This document shows positions 1 to 12,850 of a DNA stretch of 64,000 nucleotides, piece after piece. The stretch is from Grammothele lineata. Its lineage: Eukaryota; Basidiomycota; Agaricomycetes; Polyporales; Polyporaceae. The stretch covers positions 372,001-436,000 of the forward strand of contig NDFF03000033.1 of assembly GCA_002150815.3 (NCBI GenBank). The letters are read 5' to 3'. The first letter of the stretch is position 1. Every line of letters begins with the position of its first letter. The notes under the pieces are model-generated. The model saw only the letters and a list, made by a program, of their open reading frames with translations. It was not told the DNA's origin and made no database searches. The position numbers and the translations under genes are program-made.

Positions 1-480
1 GCTGGTCAACCTACAAGCTCATGGTTCGGCGGTGATAGAAGTCTCATCCACATTCTAGTAATGCATTTATCACGCGTTAGACGGACACTACTTCGCGCAT
101 ACTTTAGGGCATATTTGCCAGCTGGGCAATTGATTCCTTGCACGCCATGGTCGGCTCTTCATCTCACATCGCACTGTATTCTCGACACATGTACTGCCCC
201 GGAGGCTAACGAGCACGGTTGCTTGGGCCTGCATTGCCTGTCATGCCATATAGATCGGAGCATTCAACAAACAATCTTCAGGCAATACACGTGAATGACC
301 ATGGTCGAACAAGATAGAATTCCCAAGTAATGTTACAGACAGCATATAGCAGCGCAAACGCGCAATAAACAGCACAAGCAACAAGCATCATGCGTACGTA
401 GAGGCATATAGAACATAGGAAAGGAGAACAGATAGCATGGAGCACCAAGAAGAGAACAAGTGTCCCTGTCGGCAAGACAA
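1..480. other. 3' flank of the KDM5-like gene, no gene seen
   Basis: No exon with recognisable protein similarity, tRNA or repeat is visible. The stretch probably carries the 3' untranslated region of the histone demethylase gene, whose stop codon lies just inside the next segment on the minus strand. Confidence 0.5.
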
Positions 481-3400
481 CTAATGACGAGCAATCGGCG
501 GAGACCGGTTCGGGTGCCAGTGCTCGACCTCAGGCTGCTCGGGCGCGACGTACAATTTGATCTTCCGCATTTGCATTGGCCCATCGTCGGGCCTGCTTGA
601 TGGGCCCGCGGACATAGGCATAGGCATAGGCGCTCCTCCAGGGGGACCTAGCCTACTGTACGTCGGTGGCGCAGCAGGCGGCGGTGGCGGCGGACGGGTA
701 GGTGAGCGCATGTCTGGGGTTGGGGAGAGCATCATAGCGAGAGAAGGCGACATTCCCTGGTTGTTCCGCTGTACGGTCGCAGCAGACGGCTGCGGCGTCG
801 AGTGCTGAGAGTGGTGACGTTTAGGCGATCGGATAGTAGGCGCCGGTGCGAGACGAGGCTCCTCTTGCGGCGACATCTCGTCCGGGTGCTTGCGTTTGCG
901 CGGGCCTTGAGGCGGAGTCGTCATCATCATGGGGGACATCAGCTGGTGGTCAACGGGCGTGTGAGGCTGTGGCGGCGGGGGAGGGTGCTGGATCGGGTAC
1001 GGGTTGACTGGGTGTGGTGGCGGAGGAGGGGGACGAGTACCCCCAGGGGGTGCAGCCGCTGCCGCGGCGCTGCTCCACCTACTAGTGCCCCATGGCGGAG
1101 GTGGAGGTACATGATGAGATGCTGACGAGACCGGTCTATCATGCTGTGAAAGTGGTGGTTGTGGCTGAGCGTGCGGATGCGACTGAGCATGCGGATGTCC
1201 ATGTGGTGGGTGCGAATGTGAGTGCGAATGCGAATGCGAGTGAGAGGAAGAGGCGTGTGGGTGTGTGGGCTGCATCGAGCGAGAATGTGCAGACGCCCCG
1301 TTCGACGTCATCATGGGGCTGTGGCTGGTGGATGTCATCCGCGGAACGGAGATGCTAGACGACGAAGATGCACCGTTTGTCGGCGCGATGTTATCCGGCT
1401 GTCCAGGTGTAAAGCGAATCAACTCGACGAAGAGCGTCTGGGTGTACGGTGCAGGGAGGCGCATATACTTGATGTCCTTGCTGAACGTCTCCAGCATTAA
1501 CTTGGTGTCGACAAAAACGTCACGGTCGTTGCTGTCTGTGGGAGCGTAAGCAAATGATAACAAAATTCGGCTGACAAGAAAACTGACCAATGTGTTTCAC
1601 GCGGACCTCCGAGTACGGATAGACTCTGTTCTTCCTCACACAGCACAGCGGGCACAAGAACCGACTCCGTGTCCCCGGCTCCGCCGGGAAGAACACACAA
1701 CCCCCATGGTAAAACTTTTGGCACATTTCGCACTCGACCGTAGGGTAGCCCAGGAGGTAACCCGTGCGTCCACGGCAAATGCAACGCGTACCATCGTGCC
1801 AGTCTTTGTCGAGATCCTGGCCGAACGTGAACTTCGGCCGGCGACGCTTCTTCGTGCGCACCGGCGCAGGCTGTCCGGCGAGTACGCGGTGAAGCGACGC
1901 GAGCTCCAGGCCGAAGGAAACTTCGGCGTTCGGCGACACAAGGAACTGGATCTTGTACAACTTGCGCATATAGTGCCGCACCTGGGGGATGTACTCTGCG
2001 CGCTGATTCGCGGGCTGCTGAAGGAAGGACAAGAACTGGCCGATGACGCTGGCGAGACGGTCGACGCGGTGAACGATGATCTCGAGCTGCTTCCACTCCT
2101 CCGAGTAGTGCTTGCTAACGTCGGGCGCGGACATGAGCAACTGCGGCAGGTAGCAGAAATGCCAGCTGCGCTCCTTGTGGATGGTCCCATTCCAGTGGTG
2201 GTGGTCGCAGAACGGACATGAGCCGCCGTTGGCCGCACAAAGCCCGTGGAAGCGCGCGAAGCAATGGTCGCACTGGACGGCATCAGACATCTGTCCCATA
2301 GCGGGCGGACGGACAGGAGTGGTGCAGATACATGTGAAGTACTCGTCATTTGGCGGGAGGTCATCTTCGGGCCGCGTCGACTCCACAACGTCGTCCAGGA
2401 TCGGTTGTCCGTGGGTGTCTTGATGCTGGCGGCAGTACCACGGTAGCTTCTCAAGCCACCGGTAATGATTCGCGAGCTGCTTGTCGAGCAACTCGAAGTT
2501 CGGGAGCATGAACATGGTCAGATGGTCCTTCGCGTACTTGCGCCACTGCAGCATCGTAGCGAAGATGTCGGGCTCGTCTTGAGGTTGGTAGCTGCCCTTG
2601 AGGACGGCCTCGCACCGCGTCTCGAGGTCCTGTGCGAAGTCCACCATGCGCTTGAGATCGACGAGAGACGCGATGTTGAAGTCCTTGTCCGCATCGGCAA
2701 CGAGCCTCGCCACGTCCGTCACCTTCGGCTTCTCTGCTCTCGGGTCCGCAAGTAGCCACGTCTTCGCCTGCCGCTCGTACTCCCTCCCCCGCCGCCTCAG
2801 TGCCATCAGGCGGTTAAGCAGCTCGAGGTCGATGGGAACGCCCGTCGGCCGAGGCTTCACGAACTCCTCGAGGTCCTCCAGCGTCCGCTGCGGCTTCTCC
2901 AGCACCTTCTTCGCGCTGTTCTCCCACGCGGACCCCGCGCGGTGGAGCGCCTCGAGCCGGCGCATGTGCGGGTCCTCCGCGGGGAGGTTGCACGCCTGCG
3001 CGCGCGCGACGAGTTGCCGGACGTCCCCGAGCGTAAGGTTGTCGTCGGCGAGGACGTGCTCGAGCTCGGCGACGAGCTCTTCGCGGAGTACGATCTTCTT
3101 CACTTCAACGATTTCGTCCACGAGCACGTTGAGCACGGTCGACTCCTTGATCAACCCCCTACATACGCGCAAATACTCCTCGCGGTCCGGAGGCGGGGGA
3201 GAGTCGAGCAGAGCGCGCGCTGTAGCTCTGGTACCCTCAGCTAGCTTAGCGGTCTTGTTGAGTGAGACAATCTCGGGCGTGTCGAAACCCAGGTGCTCGA
3301 CCTCCCGCAGCAGGGCGTAGAGGTCGCTTAGCGTGCGATCGGGCATCTCGCCGAATTCGTCCCCGACGTCGGTGCTAGCACCGGCCTCGGGCGTGGATGC

Positions 3401-6400
3401 TGACGGCCGCCCGTGAGACTTGCGGGAGCGTTTGCGGGACGACTTCGGGAGGAGGATGGCGTTCGCAGCCTCTACCCACTCGTTGGCCTTGTTGATGCAC
3501 TTGCGGAGGTTGTCCAGCTCCGCGATGTGGTGCTCGATGCGCTCGCCCTCCATGAACAGCACGCGCAGATGATTGAGGGAGGGGCACGGTGTCTCGTCCA
3601 GCAGCTTGGTGAGCTTGTCGCGCCACAGATTCGGGACGGAGGCGCGCTCCGAGACCTTGGCTTGAATATCCTGGAGCTCGGTGTCACTGAAACGTTTGCG
3701 CAGGACGCGGTTCGCGGGCGGGCACTTGCAGAGGTGGTTGACGTGATCGATGCACACGACCTTGGACGTGCAAGTGCACGTGATCTGAGACAGGTAGCAG
3801 AAGACCTTGCAAACGACGCATTGGTACTGCTCGTCGGAGGTGCGGTCGGTCTCTTCGAGCACTTCGGCCATCTGGAGCGCACGGGCGCGCGTGCGTGCGT
3901 CCATCTCGCGGTCCGTCATCTCCTGGAGGCTGTCATTCAACCTAATCGCAATCGCTCGTGAGCATCTGTTTACCCGACGTCGCGGCTAATACGAATACGC
4001 ACCACAAAGCCGTCCGAATCGACTGAGACTGTTGCGTAATCGTGATGAGCAGTTCGTCGTGCGAGAACACCGGCATCTTCCCGTGCTCCTGGTACCACCT
4101 CACGCAGTCCAGCCCCATAGGCAGCCAGTCAGGGAGGGCAAAGTTCACCGCCTCGTTGAAGTTAAGCTGCGAATGGCTATATTAGACGACTGCTATCTTG
4201 GGATGCGGCGTTATACGTACCCCGTGATTAAAGCCAGCGTGATACGCTTTCGGGAAGGTGACGACGAACTCGCCCGCTCGCTGGTTACATCCGTAGACAT
4301 CAACGCCCGCTTCCTTGATACGTTGCGGGTTCATAAGCGTCACGAGCTGGAAGAGTAAGTCGGGCTGGGCCTCAAAGAGGTCCGGGGCTTCCTTCCTGAT
4401 AGCCGCTTCGAACTTCTCGGCGTCTGACCCTGGGATGCTGTACCACGTCTTCGTCTCGCCCCAGTGCACTGAAATCTCTGTAAGGGAAACTAGCCGCAGT
4501 AGCCATGTAAAAATACTTACTGTAGTTGATACTATATGTGTAGTGGTCCTGGAGTGATATACGTGAGATTTGACCCGCTACACGATTTACCAAATTGCAC
4601 TGACCTCGTTGTGCCAGCAGAAGGTCGAAAAAATCATTCCGACATACGTCCACGGTACCGTCATTCCAGAGATATCAGACTTGATGTAACGAAGGAGAGA
4701 CTGGGGGAGTATGGGGATATTGTTCAAGTTCCACGGGTCCTTCGAGTAAGGGTCTAGGGGATGGGTCTCTAGGCTCGGCATGCCGCTAGATTGCCGGACG
4801 GTGAATTTAAATTTGCTGAATACGACCACGATCCTACGTACCTCCCGTGCGTAGTCGAGTGCACATCCGCTCCATATTCCACCTCTACCGTCTCCGTCGG
4901 CGACTGCACCAGCCGCCAGAACTCGTTCTCCACGTCGTCCTCAGTAATCACCATGCTCCCGAAGCGATTCGCGTACGGGTCGTTCGACGAGCCGTTCGCT
5001 GTAAGCTCCGAGCCGCTCAGCGTCACCGACGGCGGCGGGTGGCTGAGGAAATATAGCCGACGGAACTCAAGGTCGCGCGCCTGGAAGCTGGAGAGGCTGT
5101 GCTCCTCGCCCTCGTCAAAGCCAAAGTCCCCACCGGTAGTGAATAGGCAGTTGTGACAGAACCACTCTCCGCGAGGGATCCACTCCAGCGGCGGGTCGAG
5201 GCAGAACATGTGGAATCCTGGATAGGCACAGCCGCGTCAGCGACCGATGGTGAAGCCTGTGATATGTCAGATGTGTTTCCAACGGCACTCACCGCAGTCG
5301 CAGCCATCGCAAATCAGCATCTTGTCGCCCTTGTCTTGCTTGAGGCAGATCTCACAGTATAGCTTCTCAAGGAACGAGTGAGCGGATAAGTCTGCCATCA
5401 TTCAGCCGTCACCAATGCCAGACACACCTCATCCTTTGCATCCTTCTTCTTCTTCCCGTTCTCTGCGCCGTTAGCGTCGTTTGCGTTGGACGATCGACGG
5501 CCACCTGCCCGCTCACTTAGCCACGGTGGTGTAATTGGCACGCATGGTGGCAACGTACGAGTGACCTCCTGAGACGCATGCCGCGCACTCCTCCTCGGTT
5601 TCGCACCCTCCGTCTTGACGCCGTTAGTTTCCTTCACCTCGCTCTCCTCCGGGGGCTCAGACAGAGGGCTGGAGGTGGCGGTGAGGGGGCTCGACGGTGG
5701 GCTGTCGTCGTCTGCCACGGTCGAGCTCATACCTGCGCCGGGCGTCGGCGATCCTGAGCGGCCGGCGACACTGGCGGACTGTATGTTCGTGTGCGTCTTG
5801 AGATTGGCGTCCCGCGGCTTGATCGGCGAGAGCCGCGTTGAGTTGCGGACGCGTTCGCAGAACTGCTCGTACGGAAGGATCACGCGGCTGTATGCGCTAC
5901 GCATCTGAGCTGCAAGGCCAGGAACGCCGGTATAGCCCAGGAGGCGGCCGAGGTCCGCCCACTTCTTGTCTCGTGTCACCTGGCGTAGAGGATAGCGGAG
6001 ACAAGACAGCGATAAGACAGACGAGGGGGCGTCGGCATGGTCAGGATCCAAGGCCACGAATCGACATTTATGGCAACGGGAAATCTCACCGTTTCATATC
6101 CCCCAAGCTTGTGCACCTCCTTACGCAAGGACCAGAGGTCGAGCGGCTTGTGATTGATCGTAGGGACCGAGACACGCGAATTGCCCTGCTGCTTGTGGAA
6201 GCGGTAGAGCTGCTCGAGGAAATTTACCTTGGCCCGCGAGGACGCCTCGATCGAGTTGAGCCGCTGCAGGCGCGTCTTGAAGCGGAACCGCTGTCACAAC
6301 AACCAACGAAAGGGCAAGGACAAACATCAGCCTCGGCTATCCAACTAAGCGAAACAAGCGCCCTGGTCGTGCGGGCGCCACCGGGCCGCCACATGCGAAG

Positions 6401-7082
6401 CAGTGAAAGGGCTTCGGTAACGGGAAGGAGCTGAGGATGGAGGCAGGGAGGCGGGGGGAGCGCGGCACGCGCGACGCACCTCGGTGTCGGTCACGAAGGG
6501 CATATTCCAGCCGGCGGGGGGCACGATCTTGCACATGCCGAAGCGCTTGCCCGTCGCAGATATGGAGGAGATGTAGGCCATGGGGTCCTTCCACTGTTCG
6601 GGCGTAGGGTGGAATATAGGACAGTCGGTGAGGCCGAACGGCCTAGGCGTGGGCTTGACCCCCGTTGGTCGCGACTGTGGGGTCTTGACGGTGCGGAGGT
6701 TGAGGGTGGGGGCGACAGGAATGGGGGGTCCATCGCGGAGCTGGATTCGGATGCCGACGTCCTCCTGGGAATCGAGGGCCTCCTCACCAAGGGTGGTCTG
6801 CGTATGGGAGTGGAGGGCTGCGAGGGCGTCCGTCTTGGATTTCCTGGGTGCCCGCCTGTTGGAGTCGGCGGGGGCGGGGGTGTCGGGGGCGGTTGTCGAG
6901 TCTGGCGGGCGTTCGAGGGGAATAGCGCCCTCGACGGGAATGGTCAGGCACGAGGTAAACGTAGCTGGGCCGCGAACAGAAAAATCTGGAGGGAGGACAG
7001 CAGGAGTCGGGCTGTGGGCGGCCGTTCGTGGGGAGCGGCCGCGGCGGGCGGCGCCGCCACGGGGAGAGGGCGAGCCGTGCAT
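481..7082 (-). CDS. kdm5: KDM5/JARID1-type histone H3K4 demethylase (JmjN-ARID-PHD-JmjC-C5HC2-PLU1-PHD-PHD)
   Basis: Multi-exon gene for a nuclear protein of roughly 1,900 residues. Reading from the start at 7082: a disordered N-terminus, a JmjN segment (near 6620-6500, with [14 protein letters not shown]), an ARID DNA-binding domain split over exons (about 6290-5800), a first PHD finger (about 5340-5130), the JmjC catalytic core (about 4780-4000), then one long exon (3940 to about 1590) with the C5HC2 zinc finger, the helical PLU-1 region and two further PHD fingers. The JmjC core keeps the Fe(II) ligands of the family: CWHNEDH supplies His and Glu, and HAGFNHG the distal His. The enzyme should therefore be active as a 2-oxoglutarate-dependent demethylase of H3K4me2/3. 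The last intron lies near 1541-1592; the last exon is a Pro/Ser/His-rich tail of about 350 residues. The start was chosen as the ATG opening the JmjN-containing frame. Exon ends are inferred. Confidence 0.93.
1150..1260 (-). repeat. His-rich low-complexity tract in the KDM5 tail
   Basis: A hexanucleotide-like repeat inside the final exon encodes alternating His-Ser followed by His-Pro/Gly/Ala/Gln residues ([20 protein letters not shown]). It forms part of a disordered tail after the last PHD finger. Such a tract could arise by replication slippage and may vary in length between strains (inference). Confidence 0.75.
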
Positions 7083-8389
7083 TGTGGCCGTGGAGAAGGA
7101 AGGAAGGAAGGAACGACTCTCTCTCGTCCACTCCCCGCCCAAGACGCGGCCGGCGCTCTGCAAACCCAGAGCCTTCCGCGTGGGAACAACTCCCTTCGCG
7201 GACTTGGAATGCCCTCGCCGATCTTGCCGCCGCCTCATCATCCCCGACATAGCCACCCACAACACACCCCCTCGCTGTCCTCGACGACCCGCCCACCCGA
7301 CCCACGCTCGCCCGAGCACACAGCGTACCCAGCCCAGACACCAGCGAGGACGCACCCATCAGCGCCGCTCGAACGCAGAAGCCGGCGCCGCCAACTTTCA
7401 CTTCCGCGACGAACTAAGCTCGGCCAATCACCGATTGCGAGCCCGTGCCCACCGTACATATCACCTCGTGTGCCTTCTCTCCGGACTCCCCGCATTTCCT
7501 CCCCCCCTCGCGCCCTCTTTGCTGTCGCCCTCGAAATACATCTACGCTTGCCCCTCGTTCAAGACGAGGTCTAATTTTTGCGGGCTCATTTGCACATGCA
7601 TCTTTGCCGAAGCATTGGCGCCTATATAGTGTGTGGGAGTCCGAATCAGGTCCGATTAATGATCAAGCACCTCCCGCGGTCGTCCCGTGGAGAATACCAT
7701 ACGACGTCGCACTAGCTCCAACAACATGATAGAACCTTTGCCCACGGTTCCCTTGTTCCTCTTGCCAATGCAATACAGGGCACCACAACGCCCCATACAC
7801 ACATCGGGGATTTGCCGCCGACTGCGCAGCTCATAAAGCTGGTCCCGCAGCTCGTGCTTCCGTCATGCTGGTGTTTGTCACCCCAGTTGCATGCGAGCTG
7901 TCTGTGAAACACAACGACCTTTCGATATTGTCCTCACCACAGCCGCATTGTGTTTTCGACCATGTCACCGTCATTCGCCAGTACGTCACCGCATGTATTC
8001 CCTTTGGACACTTCAGGAGACAACCAGCATTACGTCAAACAATCGGTTTCACTCAGACCCACATCTTGCTTCGTGAGAGCTTGTCAATAGTCATTGCTTC
8101 GGGTCCGCATCACACAAACGAGTCACACCGAGAACAAATGATGACGAAACTGCATGCTGATACCCTTCCTATTCACAATGCCACAAGCCAATTATGCTAG
8201 GACCACCGAATGCCGCACTGGCAATGGGGAGATCCACAAAGAACGTGACAGAGAGGAAACGAAAGAATGCAGAAGATGGAGGTGCGCTATGGTACGATGA
8301 CGATGCAGGATGCGGATGATGGATGAGCAAGACATTACGACAAACTACACGAGATAAAAGGACTTCATGTCAAACCCCCAGGAACTCAA
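7083..8389. other. Intergenic: KDM5 promoter side and 14-3-3 3' flank
   Basis: About 1.3 kb between the start of the demethylase gene and the stop of the 14-3-3 gene, both on the minus strand. Several open frames cross it but none shows domain features or plausible splice continuation. It presumably contains the demethylase 5' leader and promoter and the 14-3-3 3' untranslated region. Confidence 0.5.
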
Positions 8390-9328
8390 TTACGCAGCCT
8401 CCTCTGCGGGGGCATCAGCGTCATCCTTGTCCGCAGGCTTGTCTGTGGGTGAGGTGTCAGGGGGTCCTAAAGCGAACGAGTGCAACAGGACTAACCAGAC
8501 TCCTGCATGTCCGATGTCCAGAGGGTAAGGTTGTCACGGAGGAGCTGCATGATAAGGGTCGAGTCCTTGTAGCTCTCCTCGGAAAGGGTGTCGAGCTCAG
8601 CGATGGCGTCGTCGAACGCCTGTTTCGCGAGGTGGCACGCGCGGTCGGGGCTATTGAGGATCTCGTAGTAGAAGACGGAGAAGTTAAGCGCGAGGCCGAG
8701 ACGAATGGGGTGGGTCGGGGGGAGCTCGGTGACAGCAACATCAGACGCGGCCTTGTAGGCCTCGAGCGACTTGTCCGCGCTCTCTTTCCGCTTGTCACCG
8801 GTAGCGAACTCGGCGAGGTAACGGTGGTAGTCGCCCATCCTAAGAGCGCTGATAAGAACCTTATCGTAAAAGGCAAGTTGCGTGCAACCACTCACATCTT
8901 GTGGTAGAAGACCTTCGACTCGCCAGATGCGGCCGAGGGGATGAGGTGCTTGTCGAGAACGTCGAGGATATCCTCGCAGATCTTGGCAAGCTCACCCTCG
9001 ATCTTCTCCCGGTAGCCCTTGATCATCTTGACCTGGACCTCGTTGCCCTTCGCCTCCTCCTTCTGCTCGATGGAGGAGACGATGCGCCAGGACGCACGGC
9101 GAGCACCGATGACGTTCTTGTACGCAACGGAGAGGAGGTTACGCTCCTCGACGGTGAGCTCCTGGTCGGAAGAAGCAACACGCTTCATGTTCTCGACCAT
9201 CTCTGTGCACGAACGGAGGTGCATGAGCCACACATGCCAACCACTGCGCACACCCAAGCACACGTACCCTCGTAGCGCTCAGCCTGCTCAGCGAGCTTGG
9301 CAAGGTAGACAGAGTCCTCGCGAGACAT
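8390..9328 (-). CDS. 14-3-3 protein
   Basis: Phosphoserine/threonine-binding adaptor acting as a dimer in signalling and cell-cycle control. The first exon (ATG at 9328) gives the N-terminal helix ([20 protein letters not shown]). The second carries the family signature around [20 protein letters not shown], and the third the C-terminal groove helices (DNLTLWTSD). A short final exon after an intron at about 8504-8450 encodes an acidic tail ([17 protein letters not shown]) ending at 8390. The Lys and Arg residues of the phosphopeptide pocket are present ([12 protein letters not shown]). Total about 255 residues, normal for the family. Fungi often have one or two such genes; no paralogue is visible here. 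Confidence 0.96.
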
Positions 9329-10617
9329 CTAAGGAAGGAAGATACGTCATTAGCACGCGCCAACGACGCGACAGACGCGTCGAACTCACGGTGATAAGAG
9401 ATATGTGGGGTGGGGTGGGGGAGGGGGGAGGAAAGTGGTGGGCTGCAATGGGTGGGGGACGATGAGCAGGACGCGGGGGACGACGCGCACGAGGAGACTG
9501 ACTTGTAGTGGCGGGCAGACGATGATGGTCGTTGAAGAAAGAAGTGAAGGGAGATAAATGAACAAATTAAATTGGCAGCTGGGCAGAGGGTTGTTCGGGT
9601 GGGCAGAGGGGAAGTCACGTGGGACGCTTCCGATGGAGGTTCTCCAGAGGCGTGATCCCATATCGAGAAAGCGCCGCCCGGGCGGCTCGCGATAGATGGC
9701 CGTCCATTGTCTCTCCCCGACCCGCGCACCATCCGTCCGCCCGTGGATTTGCGCCGGAGGCACAAAGGACCTGTTCCTGTCCTTTGTGCGCTCAAAGCAC
9801 TCTTGAGAGCAGCAGCTGCGGGCGAAAGAGAGCGGAGAAGCGGGGCGGGCGCCTCGGGCGCGCCTGCGAGATTGACGTCGGGGCGAGTGATCGAGATGTT
9901 GCCATCGCTTCCCTGCTGGGAATAGACACCGCCAAGTCGTCCACCCCGGATTCAGCGTTCTGCCCCCCGCCGCCGGCAGCGCCTCGAGCGCAGACGACCC
10001 CGCTCTCAGCCTCCTGCGCCGGCCCCCGCAGTCATGCTCGCGCCACTGGCACCTCCAGAGACCGCCTCGTCGAGTCGCGTCCTCAGCTAGCGACAGTGCC
10101 CGCGGCCCAGGAATGTCTATCTGCCCTCCGCCCTGCGTCTCAATCGCGCCTGTTGTGGCTCCTAAGTTATCCATACCACCACACGTCCAGCCATCCGCCC
10201 CACCGCCCATTCCCACCGCACTCCCAGCACTGCTGATGTCAATGGCGCCCATCATCTCGGTCCATGCTCCCCGCCTTCTGCGTTGCCGGCCATTTCATTG
10301 ACGGCGGCCTCGTACTCGCACAAATACCCGTGCGGAGACCGTGGCCACCGGCAGAGTCGCTATGGCTATCCAGCACCCGAGTCGAGCGGCCACCGCACGC
10401 GTGGATACCCTACGCCCACTACTTCCGGCCATCTTCCAAGAACGCAAATACGACAGTTGTCCGGAAAGCCAATACGGTTCTCTTTGGAGTGCAGCGCCAC
10501 CGCTCCGCTACGCCTACGCCAGCATGACGCGCGGGGCGTAACCCTAATGCATGCGACATATACTGTATACATCGACATCACCGCCCAGCCCCGCTCACAG
10601 CGCTAACTATGCGCTGC
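9329..10617 (-). promoter_or_regulatory. Upstream region of the 14-3-3 gene with pyrimidine-rich tract and CACGTG box
   Basis: About 1.3 kb with no convincing gene. Just upstream of the 14-3-3 start (minus strand, about 9390-9440) the coding strand is strongly C/T rich, a pattern common near transcription starts of highly expressed basidiomycete genes. A palindromic CACGTG E-box lies at 9616-9621. The far end contains the 3' flank of the S28 peptidase gene. The regulatory role is inferred from sequence alone. Confidence 0.4.
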
Positions 10618-12850
10618 TCACGCCGACGGCTCCCACTCCGCCAGCCAGCCTGCGATCGCCTTGAGCCCCTGCTGCTGCACTGCCAGCACCGTCGCGTCCG
10701 CCACCCCGTTCGCCGTGATCAGGTCCGAGCAGTGGAACCCGTCCGAGACCGCCAGAGGCTGTCCCGGCGTGCTCTGGAAGTTCGTCCCTTCCGCCGCCTT
10801 CGTCGCGTCCCGCCACGGGTCACCTGCGGGGCGGCCATGTCAGCAGCTAGCATCTCTTCGCCGCGCGTGAAGAGGCGGCGGTAGCTAAGGAGACAGACGC
10901 ACGGTGCGCGTTCGCGAAGAAGAGGCTCGTCGTGTTCATGAACCACCCGTCGTACGCCTTGTTCGTCGCGTCGACGTTGGGTACGGGCAGGTGCCCGAGG
11001 TCCTTGTACTCGTCCTCGAACATGTACACGCACTGCCGCTCGTCGTACGGCGGCTGTACTAGCCGCGTGACGAGCGTAGGGTGGCCCTTGGGCGCACCTC
11101 CTGGAAGAAGCCCACCTCGTGGCAACTAGTATGCGGCAGAGTGGTCAGGACAGTTCCGTATAGACGGGCGGTCGAGTCACATACACTATCCAGGTCCATG
11201 AGCGGCCGGCGTTGTCAATCGAAGTGTCGGTGTAGTAGCTCTGGGTGGGGTCATATGAGCCCAAGCATGTCCTGGGGACTTGTCAGTATCCGTAGCATGC
11301 CTTCTGGGACTGTCGTCTTACAGGATATCCGTGTCACCGCAGACTGCCAGACAAATACATGGTGAGCAAAGACGGAAGGCACCGTCGAAAACCAGTGGCA
11401 CTCACGATCATCAGGCAGGTAAGTGTCCGTCCAGAATGTACTCCAAGCCTTGAGAGCGTGGTCCAGGCCCCACCCCTTGGCACCCGCGCTAGCACCGTTC
11501 TTGACCTCGAGCGCATCGCAGAATTCGAAGAAGGTGCCGCCGCCCGACGTGGGAGAGAGCGATTGCCAGTCCCAGAGGTTGTTACGGACTGCATGAACCA
11601 CATCAAAATGTGCGCCCAGGTGCAAGCCGCGCTATAGTCACTCACGAGCACCGGCAGCGTCGTCCAGATGAGGCCTGAGGTCTGTCAGGTTGAACATCTT
11701 GAGGATAGAGTCGATCGCAGCCTCGTCCTTGCCGGAAAAGACCGAATCGATGTGGCCAATGACCGCCTGCACGTCGGCAGAGCAGTTGGGCGCCATGCCC
11801 TCCAGAATGGGCTGGAAGTACTGCCAGAAATCACTGCACGGCGGAAATGAACGTCTGTCGAGTGCTGTTTGGCACAATGAACGTACACGATGCTCTCTAC
11901 CACCGCCGAAGAGGCGTATCCGGCCGTGAACAGACCCGGCTTGCTGTAGATTACCGCACACATCAGTACACACGCCCTCCGCTTGTCAGATAGACGTGCA
12001 AAACCCACTTGGTCATCGTGAAGCCCGTGAGCGCGCCCGAGTAGCTACCGCCGACGAGCACCCACGGCGCTTGGCCCGGCTTGACGGCATCCCCGTCGGG
12101 CTGCGGGAGCACCACGTTCTTCGTAAAGTACTCGAGGTCGTCGATCGCTTGCTGGATGGTGTGGAACTGCAGGCTCTTGACGGACAGGTCGTCGTACGGG
12201 TTCGAGAGCCCGTAGTACCGGTGCTCGAGCACGATCGCGGCGCCGTTTTGCGCCTGCGCGATCTGCCCGTTGACGGTGCGGTTCGTGAGGTAGCCGGTGT
12301 ATGCTGCGCGCCGAAGGAAGTTGACAGTCAGTACGCGAGCGGCGTGCGGCCCATGCGGAGCACTGTCGCCGCGCACCGCACACGTCCATCAATACGAGTA
12401 GGCATGGAAGGATGCTCACGCGCCGCGTTCGCCTCGCCGGGCGTGAAAAGGATAATAGGACCGCCTGTAAATGCCGCGCGTGCGTCAGTCCCAGCTTCTT
12501 CTACACAACGCGCGGTGGCGTCGGGGCGCGCGCGTCTGCATCCGCGTGGACGCACCCTTCTCGTAGAACTCGTACGTGTGCCAGTAGCGCTGCTTGAACG
12601 TGCCGAGGCTCGGGTTCGTGTGGTCGATGAGCTGGTCGAAGTAGTACGTCGTGTTGTACGGCGGGAGCGCGGTCCCGTTCCGGCTCGTCACCGCGACGTC
12701 CTCGGGCGGCGCGACCAAGGGCACGCTCGGGCGCGGCGGCATGTTCGCGTGAAGGCGGCCGTCGGGGAGTGCCGCGGCGGCGCTGTGCAGCTGCGTGGAG
12801 ACGAGCAGTGCGACGGCCGCGAGCCGGTGCAGGGTGAAGAACGGTGCCAT
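10618..12850 (-). CDS. Secreted serine peptidase, S28 family (prolyl carboxypeptidase/DPP2-like)
   Basis: Starts at 12850 with a clear signal peptide (hydrophobic AAVALLVSTQL, then HSAAAALPDG), so the product enters the secretory pathway. After it comes the S28 opening YYFDQLIDHTNPSLGTFKQR, a glycine-rich strand GPIILFTPGE, the EHRYYGLSNPYDDLS segment typical of the family, and the nucleophile elbow GGSYSG. The C-terminal exon has DGFHCSDL, which I take to carry the catalytic His. Several N-glycosylation sequons are visible (NGT, NTT, NRT, NCS, NLT). There are at least eight introns, and length is about 530-550 residues. The family cleaves after proline in peptides; in wood- and litter-decay fungi such enzymes are commonly extracellular and acid-active (family knowledge). 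Confidence 0.93.

Noticed and set aside
1150..1260. Short-period repeats resembling a repeat array
   Set aside because: They are in-frame hexamers encoding a His-rich tract inside an exon; there are no spacers and no array structure.
6580..7629. Two overlapping plus-strand open frames over 300 codons
   Set aside because: They are antisense to the N-terminal exon and promoter of the demethylase, with shadow-type composition (Gly/Arg/Val-rich) and no domain.
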